DNA from: an uncultured Clostridium sp. | Lineage (GTDB): Bacteria; Bacillota; Clostridia; Clostridiales; Clostridiaceae | DNA length: 64,000 nucleotides | Direction: 5' to 3' | NCBI GenBank assembly: GCA_934746015.1 | Contig: CAKVEW010000001.1 | Location: 248,001 to 312,000 of the forward strand | Shown here: positions 9,018-17,846 of the stretch, in pieces | How the letters are laid out: each line of letters begins with the position of its first letter | How positions within the stretch are numbered: position 1 is the first letter of the stretch | Notes under the pieces: model-generated | Databases searched by the model: none | Seen by the model: only the letters and a program-made list of their open reading frames with translations | What the model was told of the DNA's origin: nothing | Position numbers and translations under genes: made by a program

Positions 9018-9074
9018 TATATTACCCCCTTGTAATTTATAATCATATCCCTATAATCCCCTCTAATTAATAGT

Positions 9075-9725
9075 TTACTTTCCCCCATATTTATATGAAT
9101 ATTTACTTTCAAGCTTTACTCCATTTAAAACTGTTCCTATTACATTAGCATTAACACTTTTAAGTCTTAAATAGGCTTCTTTTATTTCATTTTTCTTAGT
9201 CTTATTAATTTTAGCTACTAATATAGTTCCATCAGCTTTTGTAGACAAAACTTGTGCATCACTTACAAATAGTACTGGTGGAGTATCTAAAATAACATAA
9301 TCATAGTCCTTCTTTAATTCTTCTAAGAAATTACACATTTTATCTGAAGCCAAAGCTTCTACTGGATTAGGTGGCATATGACCTGAAGTCGTAATATCCA
9401 AATTTTCATTATAACTTTTAATTGCTGAAGGATCTATTTTTTCACTTACAAGTATTTCTGATAATCCATTACTATTAGATAATCTAAATCTTCTATGAAT
9501 ATTAGGCTTTCTAAAATCACAGTCTATTAACATAACCTTTTTATCCCCTTGAGCTAAAGTAAGTGCTAGATTTGAAGATACAAAGGTCTTACCTTCTCCT
9601 GGATTTGCACTAGTTACTACTATAACCTTATATTTTTTATCTGGAGAAGAATATTGAATGTTAGTTTTTAAGGTTCTAAAACTTTCAGAAACAATAGATG
9701 TAGATAATTTGTCCATTTCTAGCAT
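9075..9725 (-). CDS. CpsD/CapB-type tyrosine autokinase
   Basis: Bacterial tyrosine kinase that controls polysaccharide length and export with its membrane partner CpsC, encoded just upstream. Walker A is SANPGEGKTFVSSN (about 40-53), Walker A' is VMLIDCDFRKPN (about 74-85) and Walker B is YVILDTPPV (about 142-150). The C-terminal tail ends KYSYKYGGK, a short tyrosine cluster with only three tyrosines, the sites of autophosphorylation in relatives. Length is 216 aa, near normal. The RGN-type helix is represented by SESFRTLKTNI. Confidence 0.95.
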   Translation of the reverse strand: MLEMDKLSTSIVSESFRTLKTNIQYSSPDKKYKVIVVTSANPGEGKTFVSSNLALTLAQGDKKVMLIDCDFRKPNIHRRFRLSNSNGLSEILVSEKIDPSAIKSYNENLDITTSGHMPPNPVEALASDKMCNFLEELKKDYDYVILDTPPVLFVSDAQVLSTKADGTILVAKINKTKKNEIKEAYLRLKSVNANVIGTVLNGVKLESKYSYKYGGK

Positions 9726-9743
9726 TAATTTTTCCTCCTATTT

Positions 9744-10421
9744 CTATTTATCAACTAAAGGAAGTAGTCCTATTACAGGAATAGCAATTTCCTTTTCTAG
9801 TTCCTCTTTACTTCCAATAGTTTTATCAAAAATCTCCATAATAAAAGCTAGAATAATTCCTAAAACAATACCTGAAAATCCTCCAATTAATATATTTATT
9901 TTCTTATTTGGGCTAACTGGGTTTTCAGGCAATCTTACCTTTTGTAACACCTTAACATTTCCATTAGGAACTAATTCCTTTGATACTTTAATAAATTCAC
10001 TTGTAATATTATAAATAAAGCTCCTAGCTTGATTAGGATCCATACTTCTATACTTAACTTCTAAAATTTGAGTATCTGCAATAGCAGTAACACTAAGTTT
10101 ACTTGCTACATCATCTACACTTGCATCTATATTAGTCTTCTCTAAAGCACTTAATAGAATGTCAGGTGTTCTTATTATTTCTGAATAAGTCTTCATTAAA
10201 TTTTGATACATTATTACATCATTTTGACTATAATTTTGTTCTTCCCCAATAGCTTCTTTTCCTATAAAGAATTTAGTAGTGGCTTCATACTTTGGCTTCA
10301 TAATAAAGAAACTTAAAACTATTGATAGCAATAAAAATATAAATAAAGAAATGGCTATTATTTTCCATCTTTTTTTCAAGATTCCTATAAGTTCTTCTAT
10401 ACTTATCAATTGTCCATCCAT
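9744..10421 (-). CDS. CpsC/Wzz-type chain length regulator
   Basis: Membrane activator of the tyrosine kinase, 225 aa. The first membrane helix is at about 20-39 after ELIGILKKRWK. An extracellular Wzz domain follows, then the proline-rich motif PENPVSPNKKINILIGG before a second helix (about 178-195). A short cytoplasmic tail (FDKTIGSKEELEKEI) contacts CpsD. The stop is 18 bases before the kinase start. In Firmicutes this pair is split, unlike the fused Wzc of proteobacteria, and that is the case here. Confidence 0.95.
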   Translation of the reverse strand: MDGQLISIEELIGILKKRWKIIAISLFIFLLLSIVLSFFIMKPKYEATTKFFIGKEAIGEEQNYSQNDVIMYQNLMKTYSEIIRTPDILLSALEKTNIDASVDDVASKLSVTAIADTQILEVKYRSMDPNQARSFIYNITSEFIKVSKELVPNGNVKVLQKVRLPENPVSPNKKINILIGGFSGIVLGIILAFIMEIFDKTIGSKEELEKEIAIPVIGLLPLVDK

Positions 10422-10522
10422 TTCTCTTCCCCCTTTACATATTATTTCTGAAGGCTAACATTATCCCATTAAAAATAATTTATCCTATAGAGTATATGAT
10501 TCTTATTAACCTTTATTTACAA

Positions 10523-11371
10523 TTAAGGATTAATTTCTATATAGTCTCCTACTAACTTATTTACTTCTTCAGGCATAAAAATTAATAATCCTGCTCCTGG
10601 AGTGAAGGTTAATTCTCCAAAGTAAATATTATTATCTACTGAATATAAATCTACTCGTACAAATTGAAAATTTTCACTTAGCCTTTTTGCTATTTCAACC
10701 ATCTCATCCATATTTTCAGGTTTTTCTATTTCCCCTTTATATTTATCAAATCCATAACTCCAGTTTAATTCATTCCATTCTAAGTCATAATATTTTTGCT
10801 TGTGCTTACCATATCTATCTACATCTATTTGAATATACTTAGGTTCTCCATTGGAGCAAGTAAATTTATAATCCATTAACCCCCCTGATTTATCTTCAAG
10901 ATATTCTTCACAGATAATTAATGGCTTAATATCCTTGTATTGAATTTCCCTAAATCTATAATAAAAATCTTCCTTTAACCACTTTGTTAAATCCCTTTTA
11001 ATTTTATTTTTATTAATATTACTTTTGCTCTTACAAATTATATTTCTCCCACAACTATGATTAGTTTTTAAAACAAATTTTTCTGGTAGTGCTTCAAAGT
11101 CTATTTCATCAAAGCTGCTATAAACCCCTAGTAATGGAACTAGATTTTTTTCACCTACAACACTTTCTACATATCCTCTAACTCTGTATTTATCTACATA
11201 TTCACCGTATTTCTCAAAGTAATTATTTATTTTCAAATACTGCATCTTATCATAAAAGGTTATTGGATTCTTTATATTTGGTATTCTCTTGGTTTTTATA
11301 TAACCAGTTATTAAGATATAAGCCTGGTTAGTAAAAAAATATTTTGATGATTTTATTATTCTATATTCCAT
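10523..11371 (-). CDS. TupA-like ATP-grasp ligase (copy 2)
   Basis: Second member of the TupA-like ATP-grasp family, 282 aa from the ATG at 11371. That ATG has GGGAGGGTGAT upstream, whereas the in-frame GTG at 11386 lies before the ribosome site. Signature blocks match copy 1: FVLKTNHSCGRNIIC, LIICEEYLEDKSGG, and FVRVDLY...YFGELTFTPGAG. The nucleotide-binding loop differs (NHSCGRN against NDGSDKN), so the two probably have different substrates. It directly follows ugd, which supplies UDP-glucuronate, and precedes CpsC. Confidence 0.85.
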   Translation of the reverse strand: MEYRIIKSSKYFFTNQAYILITGYIKTKRIPNIKNPITFYDKMQYLKINNYFEKYGEYVDKYRVRGYVESVVGEKNLVPLLGVYSSFDEIDFEALPEKFVLKTNHSCGRNIICKSKSNINKNKIKRDLTKWLKEDFYYRFREIQYKDIKPLIICEEYLEDKSGGLMDYKFTCSNGEPKYIQIDVDRYGKHKQKYYDLEWNELNWSYGFDKYKGEIEKPENMDEMVEIAKRLSENFQFVRVDLYSVDNNIYFGELTFTPGAGLLIFMPEEVNKLVGDYIEINP

Positions 11372-11386
11372 ATCACCCTCCCACAC

Positions 11387-12700
11387 TTAGCCTCTATTTA
11401 TAATTTCTTCTCTTCCTATTGAATAATAATCTACTTTAGCCTTTCTAACTTCTTCTAACTTATAGCAGTTTCTGCCATCAAATATTATTGGTGTTTTCAT
11501 TAATTCTATATATTTCTCTAATTTTATTGATTTTATTTCTTTCCATTCAGTAAATATAAATACCATATCAGCATATTTTAATGCTTCTTCTGGGCTAGTT
11601 GCATAACTTATTTCCATACTATTCTTTTCTTTTAATTTATTTATTCCTGTTGGGTCATAAGCTACTATTTCAGCACCTTCCTCCAAAAATCTTCTTATAT
11701 TAGGAAGAGATGGAGCTTCTCTTAAATCATCTGTTTCAGGTTTAAAAGTTAATCCAAGCACTGCAACTCTTTTCCCCCTTAAGGTTCCAAATATTTGCTT
11801 TGCCTTTCTAAATAGTTTAAATTTTTGATTTTCATTTACTTCTATTGCTGCTTTTATAGTTTTAATTTCATATCCATGGTCATTTGCCAGCCAATGAAGA
11901 GCTTTTGTATCCTTAGGAAAACATGAACCGCCATATCCAAGACCCGCATTTAAAAACTTATCTCCAATTCTTTTATCATAACTCATACCCTTAGTTACAC
12001 ATTCAATATCTGCTCCAACTATTTCACAAACATTTGCCATCTCATTAATAAAACTTATTTTTAAGGCCAAAAAATCATTAGAAGCGTACTTTATCATTTC
12101 TGCACTCCTTCTATTGGTACAAACTATAGGCTTATTAAATCTTTCATATATATCTTTTAAAATATTCTCTGAATTCTTTGACTCCACCCCAATTACTATT
12201 CTGCTAGCTTCCATTGTATCTACAATAGCCGTACCTTGTGATAAAAATTCTGGATTAGATACAACTTCAACCTTTACATCATTAACTAAGTTTTCCCTTA
12301 GAAATTCTTCTATTTTATCATTAGTCCCTATTGGTACTGTAGATTTAACTACTACTACTAAATCATTTTCTATATTCTTAGCAATTTCACTACATACATT
12401 AAATACATAATCTAAGTTTGCTGATCCATCTTCTCTCTCTGGAGTTCCAACCCCAATAAAAATTACTTTTGAATTTTTATATGCACTTTTAAAGTCAGTA
12501 GTGAACTCTAACCTTCCATCTTCTATATTTTTTCTAATCATTTCATCTAATCCAGGTTCATATATAGGTGATTTTCCCTTTTTCAAAAGACTAATTTTTT
12601 CCTCATCTATATCAACACAGGTTACACTATGACCAACTTCAGAAAAGCATACTCCTGTTACCAAACCAACATATCCTGTTCCTGCTACTACAATCTCCAT
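11387..12700 (-). CDS. ugd: UDP-glucose 6-dehydrogenase
   Basis: Oxidises UDP-glucose to UDP-glucuronate with two NAD. The N-terminal Rossmann motif is MEIVVAGTGYVGLVTG, the central Lys/Asn helix is KYASNDFLALKISFINE, and the catalytic Cys is in GYGGSCFPKD. The C-terminal UDP-binding domain starts near GKRVAVLGLTFKPETDD. From the ATG at 12700 (GGGGGG upstream) it is 437 aa, normal for the TuaD/Ugd family. A longer reading from 12754 would overlap the preceding gene and lacks a ribosome site. The product is the likely substrate of the damaged uronate epimerase upstream in the operon. Confidence 0.96.
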   Translation of the reverse strand: MEIVVAGTGYVGLVTGVCFSEVGHSVTCVDIDEEKISLLKKGKSPIYEPGLDEMIRKNIEDGRLEFTTDFKSAYKNSKVIFIGVGTPEREDGSANLDYVFNVCSEIAKNIENDLVVVVKSTVPIGTNDKIEEFLRENLVNDVKVEVVSNPEFLSQGTAIVDTMEASRIVIGVESKNSENILKDIYERFNKPIVCTNRRSAEMIKYASNDFLALKISFINEMANVCEIVGADIECVTKGMSYDKRIGDKFLNAGLGYGGSCFPKDTKALHWLANDHGYEIKTIKAAIEVNENQKFKLFRKAKQIFGTLRGKRVAVLGLTFKPETDDLREAPSLPNIRRFLEEGAEIVAYDPTGINKLKEKNSMEISYATSPEEALKYADMVFIFTEWKEIKSIKLEKYIELMKTPIIFDGRNCYKLEEVRKAKVDYYSIGREEIINRG

Positions 12701-12731
12701 ATTTCCCCCCACTATTTTCTTATCTGTATTG

Positions 12732-13343
12732 CTAAAAAGCATTTTTATCCCCAAATAATAATAAAATTGTTTTTAAAATTAGTTTTATATCTACCATATT
12801 GCTCATTTCATTTACATATTTAATATCAAGCTCCATCCATTCTTGAAAACCAATATTACTTCTTCCTGATACTTGCCAGTAACAGGTAAGTCCTGGTTTT
12901 ACTTCTAGTCGCTTTAACATCCAAGGTTCAAAATTAATTACTTCACTTGGAAGACTTGGTCTAGGACCTACTAAACTCATATCTCCTTTTAAGACATTTA
13001 TTAATTGTGGTAATTCATCTATACTTGTGTTTCTTATAAATCTTCCGACCTTAGTTACTCTAGGATCCTTCTTTATCTTAAACATTGGTCCAGATACTTC
13101 ATTTTTATCTTCTAATTTTATTCTAAGGTCTTCAGCATTTTCTACCATAGACCTAAATTTATAAATCTTAAATTCCTTTCTATTTAATCCAACTCTCGTT
13201 TGAGAAAAAATCACTTTCCCTTTAGATTCTAACCTTATTAGAATTGCTATCACTAATAGTAATGGACTTAGCAAAACAATACCTATCATTGATCCCAATA
13301 TATCTATAATTCTTTTAAAGATTGAATAACTAACATTCCCCAT
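12732..13343 (-). CDS. Initiating undecaprenyl-phosphate sugar-1-phosphate transferase
   Basis: Bacterial sugar transferase that starts repeat-unit assembly by placing a sugar phosphate on undecaprenyl phosphate. It has one membrane-inserting helix (about 14-34), a basic RVGLNRKEFKIYKFRSM block, and the catalytic GRFIRNTSIDELPQL...VGPRPSLPSE region ending KPGLTCYWQVSGRSN. At 203 aa it is the short PglC/WcaJ-core form without the extra N-terminal helices of WbaP. The window holds a second such enzyme in the other locus (62196-62792), so two separate polymers are built. Confidence 0.93.
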   Translation of the reverse strand: MGNVSYSIFKRIIDILGSMIGIVLLSPLLLVIAILIRLESKGKVIFSQTRVGLNRKEFKIYKFRSMVENAEDLRIKLEDKNEVSGPMFKIKKDPRVTKVGRFIRNTSIDELPQLINVLKGDMSLVGPRPSLPSEVINFEPWMLKRLEVKPGLTCYWQVSGRSNIGFQEWMELDIKYVNEMSNMVDIKLILKTILLLFGDKNAF

Positions 13344-13369
13344 TATTACACCCCTAATCTTTAGTTAAT

Positions 13370-14403
13370 TTATCTAACTTTATAATACTTAACATACCAT
13401 TCAACAAATTTTTGAAGTCCTTCTTGTATTGTTGTAGTGGGCATATATCCCGTTACTTTCTTAATTTTATCTGTTGAAGCATAAGTTATTGGAACGTCCT
13501 CTGACTTTAAAGGTTTAAAATTTTTTTTAATTCAACCTTTCTTCCCAAAGAATTACTTAAAGCCTCTTCTAATGTTGCAATAAAATCCATCAGTTTTTCC
13601 GGCTTATTATTTCCAATATTAAATATTCTATGGTAAGTATTAATTTCATCATTATCAGGAGGAAAATTAATTAGTTTCTCTATTCCCTTAACCACATCAT
13701 CTATATAAGTAAAATCCCTATATAAATCTTTATTAAAATCACCATTGTTAAATATTTTAATGGCTTCTCCTTTAAAATATTTATCTATAAAACTAAAATA
13801 TGCCATATCTGGTCTTCCCATTGGACCATAGACTGTAAAAAATCTAAGTCCTGTAGTTGGAATATTATAAAGATGACTATAAGTATGAGCCATTAGCTCA
13901 TTGGATTTTTTTGTTGCCGCATAAAGAGAAACTGGATTATCCACAAAATCTGTTTCTTCAAATGGAACCTTTTTATTTGTTCCATAAACTGAACTTGAAG
14001 ATGCATATATAAGGTGATCTACAGGATTATATCTACACCCTTCTAATATATTAAAAAATCCAATGATATTACTTTGAATATATACATCTGGATTTTCAAT
14101 AGAATATCTGACTCCAGCTTGTGCTGCTAAATTTACCACAATATTAGGCTTGTACCTCTCAAAGGCTTCTATAACCTTCTCTTTTTGGCATATATCTAAT
14201 CTAATAAAAATAAACTTTTCAAAAGCTCTAAGCTCCTTTAGCCTTTCATATTTAAGATTTACATCATAATAATTATTTATATTATCAATTCCAATTACTC
14301 TACATCCTTTGTTAAGAAGACTTTTAGCTAAATGAAATCCAATAAATCCTATTGATCCAGTAATTAAATATAATTTCTCTTTATCTGTAAGTTTACTCTC
14401 CAT
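13370..14403 (-). pseudogene. UDP-glucuronate 4-epimerase-like SDR, frameshifted near C-terminus
   Basis: Extended SDR of the UDP-glucuronate/UDP-GalNAc-type 4-epimerase group. NAD-binding GSIGFIGFHLA at the N-terminus, catalytic SLYAATKKSNE (Tyr and Lys) and FTVYGPMGRPDM are intact. The open frame from 14403 stops at 13507 after 298 residues. The missing end continues in another frame down to a TAA at 13370: PLKSEDVPITYASTDKI, then EGLQKFVEWYVKYYK, which is the expected C-terminus. The break is at an A8 tract about 13520-13530. Adding one base makes 1035 bases, a whole number of codons for 344 aa. It may be a true mutation, phase variation, -1 slippage or a sequencing error. Confidence 0.88.
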
Positions 14404-14461
14404 AAATTCTCCTCCTAAAAATATCTTTATATGTTAATGTATAATAAGATATTTAAAAGCT

Positions 14462-14962
14462 TTATTTATTATTCCAATTTTCTTTAATAAACTCATCAAT
14501 AATTTTTATTATTGACATTGGGTCATTATTTCTCCAAGGCATAATATCACAAGTTCCATTATTATATTGTTTAATTGCCTCCTCTAAGTCTTCCATCTCA
14601 TATACAGCCAAAACATACTTATTAGAAGCAAAAGCTTCATTATTTTGTATTTGATGATCATTAATGTGTTCTCCATACTTTTTAAGCCTTGTTACTGCAA
14701 TAACTTTTTTACCTAAATTTAAAGCCTTCATAATTGATCCAGATGCTCCATGACTTATTACTATATCTGCATTTTTTATTTTTTCTTCAAACTCTTCAGG
14801 TGATATAAAGTCCTTATATTGAAAATATTTTGGTTTATAAGTGGATGTTCCAATTTGAGCAAAAACTTCCTCTTTAATTACTCCCTCTTCACATAATTTA
14901 TCTAGTTCAATAAATAGACGATTAAATTGATAATTTCTTGAACCAACACATACAAAAATCAA
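14462..14962 (-). CDS. pssE: PssE/Cps14G-type glycosyltransferase subunit (Alg13-like)
   Basis: Catalytic half of a two-part glycosyltransferase homologous to the C-terminal half of GT28 and to yeast Alg13. It has the IVISHGASGSIMKALNLGKKVIAV sugar-nucleotide loop (split here by no gap; residues about 70-93) and the HINDHQIQNNEAF motif. I choose the TTG at 14962, which has GGGGGG 8 bases upstream and overlaps the partner's stop by 4 bases; an in-frame GTG at 14971 lies inside the ribosome site. It works with the membrane-anchored PssD-like subunit just upstream, as in pneumococcal Cps14F/G. Confidence 0.92.
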   Translation of the reverse strand: MIFVCVGSRNYQFNRLFIELDKLCEEGVIKEEVFAQIGTSTYKPKYFQYKDFISPEEFEEKIKNADIVISHGASGSIMKALNLGKKVIAVTRLKKYGEHINDHQIQNNEAFASNKYVLAVYEMEDLEEAIKQYNNGTCDIMPWRNNDPMSIIKIIDEFIKENWNNK

Positions 14963-15423
14963 TATAAGCACCCCCCATATATAGCTTTTTTATAAAACTT
15001 CTTTTGACTTTCCCATTGAACAATAAAAAGATCTGAATGTTTCTCCATCATTCTACCTGCAACAGTTGGCATATTTGCTCTTCCAAATGTTTCAATAAAA
15101 ACAAATTTTTTTCTAAAAATAATTGCTAAAATATAAAATGGATATGCAACAATTGTTCCAGTAGTAATAACAAAGTCAGGTCTTTCTCTTATCCAAATAA
15201 AAATTGCATACAAAGTGTTATATATCATTTTTAATATCATTAGCTTATCTTTTAAATCTGTTTGCAAAAATAAATATCTAGCTTTATCAGCTTTAAATTT
15301 CGTATTTTCAGTAGCAAAAAAAACTTCGTGTTTATCAACTAATGGCTCTAATCTTTGAAGTTGCTCCCAATGTCCACCAGAAGATGATACTAAACATATT
15401 TTAGCCTTACTCCTTTTTTGCAT
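14959..15423 (-). CDS. pssD: PssD/Cps14F-type glycosyltransferase subunit (Alg14-like)
   Basis: Membrane-tethered partner of the PssE-like subunit, homologous to yeast Alg14. It opens with CLVSSSGGHWEQLQRL, the family hallmark, and has VITTGTIVAYPFYILAIIF and the FIETFGRANMPTVAGRMM block. Length is 154 aa, as expected. It recruits the catalytic subunit to lipid-linked acceptor. It is the first gene of the transcript after the terminator at 15663-15691, so a promoter is expected in 15424-15660. Confidence 0.93.
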   Translation of the reverse strand: MQKRSKAKICLVSSSGGHWEQLQRLEPLVDKHEVFFATENTKFKADKARYLFLQTDLKDKLMILKMIYNTLYAIFIWIRERPDFVITTGTIVAYPFYILAIIFRKKFVFIETFGRANMPTVAGRMMEKHSDLFIVQWESQKKFYKKAIYGGCLY

Positions 15424-15586
15424 TATTTCACCTCATAATTTATATATAATTCCTATAATATTATTTATTTAAAATCTTACTCTTTCATATAACATTGATT
15501 TTCCCAGTATATTATATGTCCTAAATAATCTTCTGTTACTATAAAATCTTATTATTATATATTTCTAAAACCTTCTCTATATTCCT

Positions 15587-15630
15587 ATTTGATAATAATA
15601 ATTTATTAATAGAACTTATTATTATCAAAT
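15587..15630. repeat. 14-bp inverted repeat in the leader of the capsule operon
   Basis: Arms 15587-15600 (ATTTGATAATAATA) and 15617-15630 are exact inverted copies with a 16-base loop. It lies in the 308-base gap upstream of pssD. In the minus direction no T run follows, so it is more likely an operator or leader hairpin than a terminator. The remainder of 15424-15731 holds the terminator at 15663-15691 and AT-rich promoter-like sequence with no gene. Confidence 0.4.
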
Positions 15631-15662
15631 TTAATAGTATTATTTTTTGTTTTTTAGCAACA

Positions 15663-15691
15663 TAAAAATGAGCCTACATACAGTAAGCTCA
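15663..15691 (-). terminator. Rho-independent terminator after the GT2 pair
   Basis: Stem 15669-15677 with 15683-15691 (9 pairs, one G-U) and a 5-base loop, followed in the minus direction by five T. It ends the transcript of the two GT2 genes and separates it from the pssD-wzy operon. Confidence 0.8.
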
Positions 15692-15731
15692 CTAAATTTA
15701 TCTTCTTATTTAGTTTAATTTAATTTTACAA

Positions 15732-16619
15732 CTATCCTTTTAATTTTTTCCTTTTTAAATATAAGTATAATGCTATTGGAATTGTTATAATTTTAAAAGA
15801 TTTAAATTCTTGAAAAATTAATTTATATTTATATTTAGCTAAAAAACCATATGACACTGCATTAGCTGCATTTTTAAGATTACTTAATATTTTTTCTTCA
15901 CCTTTTATTAATTCCGTATAATAATGAAACGCCCCTTTTGGATTATTTGCCATTATCTTACGAATGTTATTAGTATAACCATCTCTTTGATATTCAAAAA
16001 TTGTTATATTTTCTGGAAAAAAAATATATTTACCTATTTTATCAAGTAAATCATATACTGTTTTTTCTTGTATAAATTTTTCTCCTTCATAAATAATAAA
16101 TGGATAATTTTTAATTATTTCTGTCTTAAAAACTAAAGTTGTTTCTCCAGAATAATTATTCTTATAAAGCTCCTGTAAAGTCAATTGATTCAAGTTTTCA
16201 AATTGTATATTTTCCTCTTCCATTAGCCTTTTTTTATTTGTGCTTTTATAAGCTAGTATTCCTATAATTTTTTTATCATCAACTCTTTTTTTACTCATAA
16301 CTTTTAATATAATTTCTACTGAATTTTCCACTAAATAATCATCTGAGTCTACACATAAAAATAATGGAGTTCCACATATTTCAACCCCTTTATTATGTGC
16401 CTTCATTTTTCCACTATTCTTTTGAAAATGATATTCTATTAATATATTGCCTTTTTCAATAAATGAATCTATTAATTTCTTAGTACCATCTGTTGAACCA
16501 TCATCAATTATTAGCCACTTAAATTCTTTATTTATTTGATTACATAAACTATTGTATAATCTAGTAAGTTTATCTTTTCTATTGTATGTTGGTGTAAATA
16601 TAGTTAGTAATACACTCAA
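15732..16619 (-). CDS. Glycosyltransferase family 2
   Basis: Inverting GT-A glycosyltransferase. From the TTG at 16619 it reads SVLLTIFTPTYNRKDKL, then WLIIDDGSTDGTKKLI with the nucleotide-binding aspartates, and the metal-binding FLCVDSDDYL. Length is 295 aa. GGAGGTG lies 8 bases upstream of this TTG; the further in-frame TTG at 16634 overlaps the ribosome site itself. It is the second of two GT2 genes ahead of a terminator and probably adds side or backbone sugars to the second capsule. Donor unknown. Confidence 0.9.
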   Translation of the reverse strand: MSVLLTIFTPTYNRKDKLTRLYNSLCNQINKEFKWLIIDDGSTDGTKKLIDSFIEKGNILIEYHFQKNSGKMKAHNKGVEICGTPLFLCVDSDDYLVENSVEIILKVMSKKRVDDKKIIGILAYKSTNKKRLMEEENIQFENLNQLTLQELYKNNYSGETTLVFKTEIIKNYPFIIYEGEKFIQEKTVYDLLDKIGKYIFFPENITIFEYQRDGYTNNIRKIMANNPKGAFHYYTELIKGEEKILSNLKNAANAVSYGFLAKYKYKLIFQEFKSFKIITIPIALYLYLKRKKLKG

Positions 16620-16680
16620 TAATTTCACCTCCAAATAAATTAATTTATACTAATTGTTAACATGATATCTATCTTTATTT

Positions 16681-17604
16681 TCATTTAATTATTTTTCTTT
16701 TTATTGATCTACAAACATCATATATAAAACTTAATATAGTTTTTATAGGATGAATTACAAACAATATTCTCATTTCTTCTATAGCATTCTTAGTTAATTT
16801 TCTTTCAAAATAATATTTCATTAATCTACTCGAAAATGCATATTCAACTTCTAATATATTTTTAGTTGATAATCTATCATATAATCTTCTCCCAGATCTT
16901 CTTAAAACTATTTCTCCATCCAAGGCTTTACCACTATTACTTATTTTAATTCCATCATGTATATAATACCTAGATAAAGGCTTATCAATAAAATCAATTT
17001 CATAATTAAATTCAAATAGCTTTAACATTAACATTGAATCTTGCTTTGCAGGAATATTTGAAAACATCCCTATATTTATCAATGCATCTTTTTTACATGC
17101 CCATTGACTAGTTGCAGAAATGCAATCTATTATTAACAACTCATATAGACAATTTCCTCTAAACTTATTGCCAAATAATATTTTTTTATAATCTGTCATT
17201 ACCATTTCACACATACCATATACAAGTGCTAATTTATCATTATTACTTTCAGAAAAGAATTTTACCTTTTCTTCTATACAGCTATATAAATATTCATCAT
17301 CATCATCTATAAAGCATATTATTTCTCCTCTTGCTGCTAAAATCCCTTCATTTCTTGCTAATGCTCCACCTAAATTATCCTTATTTTTAATATATCTTAT
17401 ATTTGAATAGCCGCTATATTTTTTCATTATATTTTCTGTACTTATTCTATATTCTGACTTAGGATAATTATCATCAATTATTATAATTTCAATATTCTTA
17501 TAACTCTGGTTTAATACACTATTAATTGCTCTTTCAAGCATTTCATTTCTAGAGAATGTTGGAATAACTACACTAACTAATGTAGAATATTCTACTTGTT
17601 TCAT
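16681..17604 (-). CDS. Glycosyltransferase family 2
   Basis: GT-A glycosyltransferase of 307 aa. N-terminus LVSVVIPTFSRNEMLERAI, nucleotide-binding IEIIIIDDNYPKSEYR, and metal-binding IICFIDDDDEYL (a long DXD run) are intact. A basic C-terminal segment (RSIKRKIIK) could touch the membrane. GGAGG sits upstream of the ATG at 17604. It is the first gene of the second capsule region, and only 46 bases separate it from the next GT2. Donor and acceptor unknown. Confidence 0.9.
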   Translation of the reverse strand: MKQVEYSTLVSVVIPTFSRNEMLERAINSVLNQSYKNIEIIIIDDNYPKSEYRISTENIMKKYSGYSNIRYIKNKDNLGGALARNEGILAARGEIICFIDDDDEYLYSCIEEKVKFFSESNNDKLALVYGMCEMVMTDYKKILFGNKFRGNCLYELLIIDCISATSQWACKKDALINIGMFSNIPAKQDSMLMLKLFEFNYEIDFIDKPLSRYYIHDGIKISNSGKALDGEIVLRRSGRRLYDRLSTKNILEVEYAFSSRLMKYYFERKLTKNAIEEMRILFVIHPIKTILSFIYDVCRSIKRKIIK

Positions 17605-17815
17605 TTATATCAACCTCCTTATCACTTGATTTTATAAATAAAAGAAATATATATTATCTTCCTCTAAATGGAACTCTTTCTATAAAATCTTAATTAATTA
17701 TATTAATTACTATTAATATGTATTCATCTCTCACTTATTCATTTATTATTATTCATTAATTTTTATTTTTCTTCTTATAAATAAGCAAATCTATTCTTTA
17801 CTGAAAATTAGGAAA

Positions 17816-17846
17816 TAAAAAAAGTAGCATATTAGCTACTTTTTCT
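17816..17846. terminator. Terminator after the PRD regulator gene
   Basis: Stem AAAGTAGC (17821-17828) with GCTACTTT (17835-17842) and T runs on both sides, directly beyond the stop of the PRD regulator. It ends that operon and could also work in the opposite direction. Confidence 0.85.
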
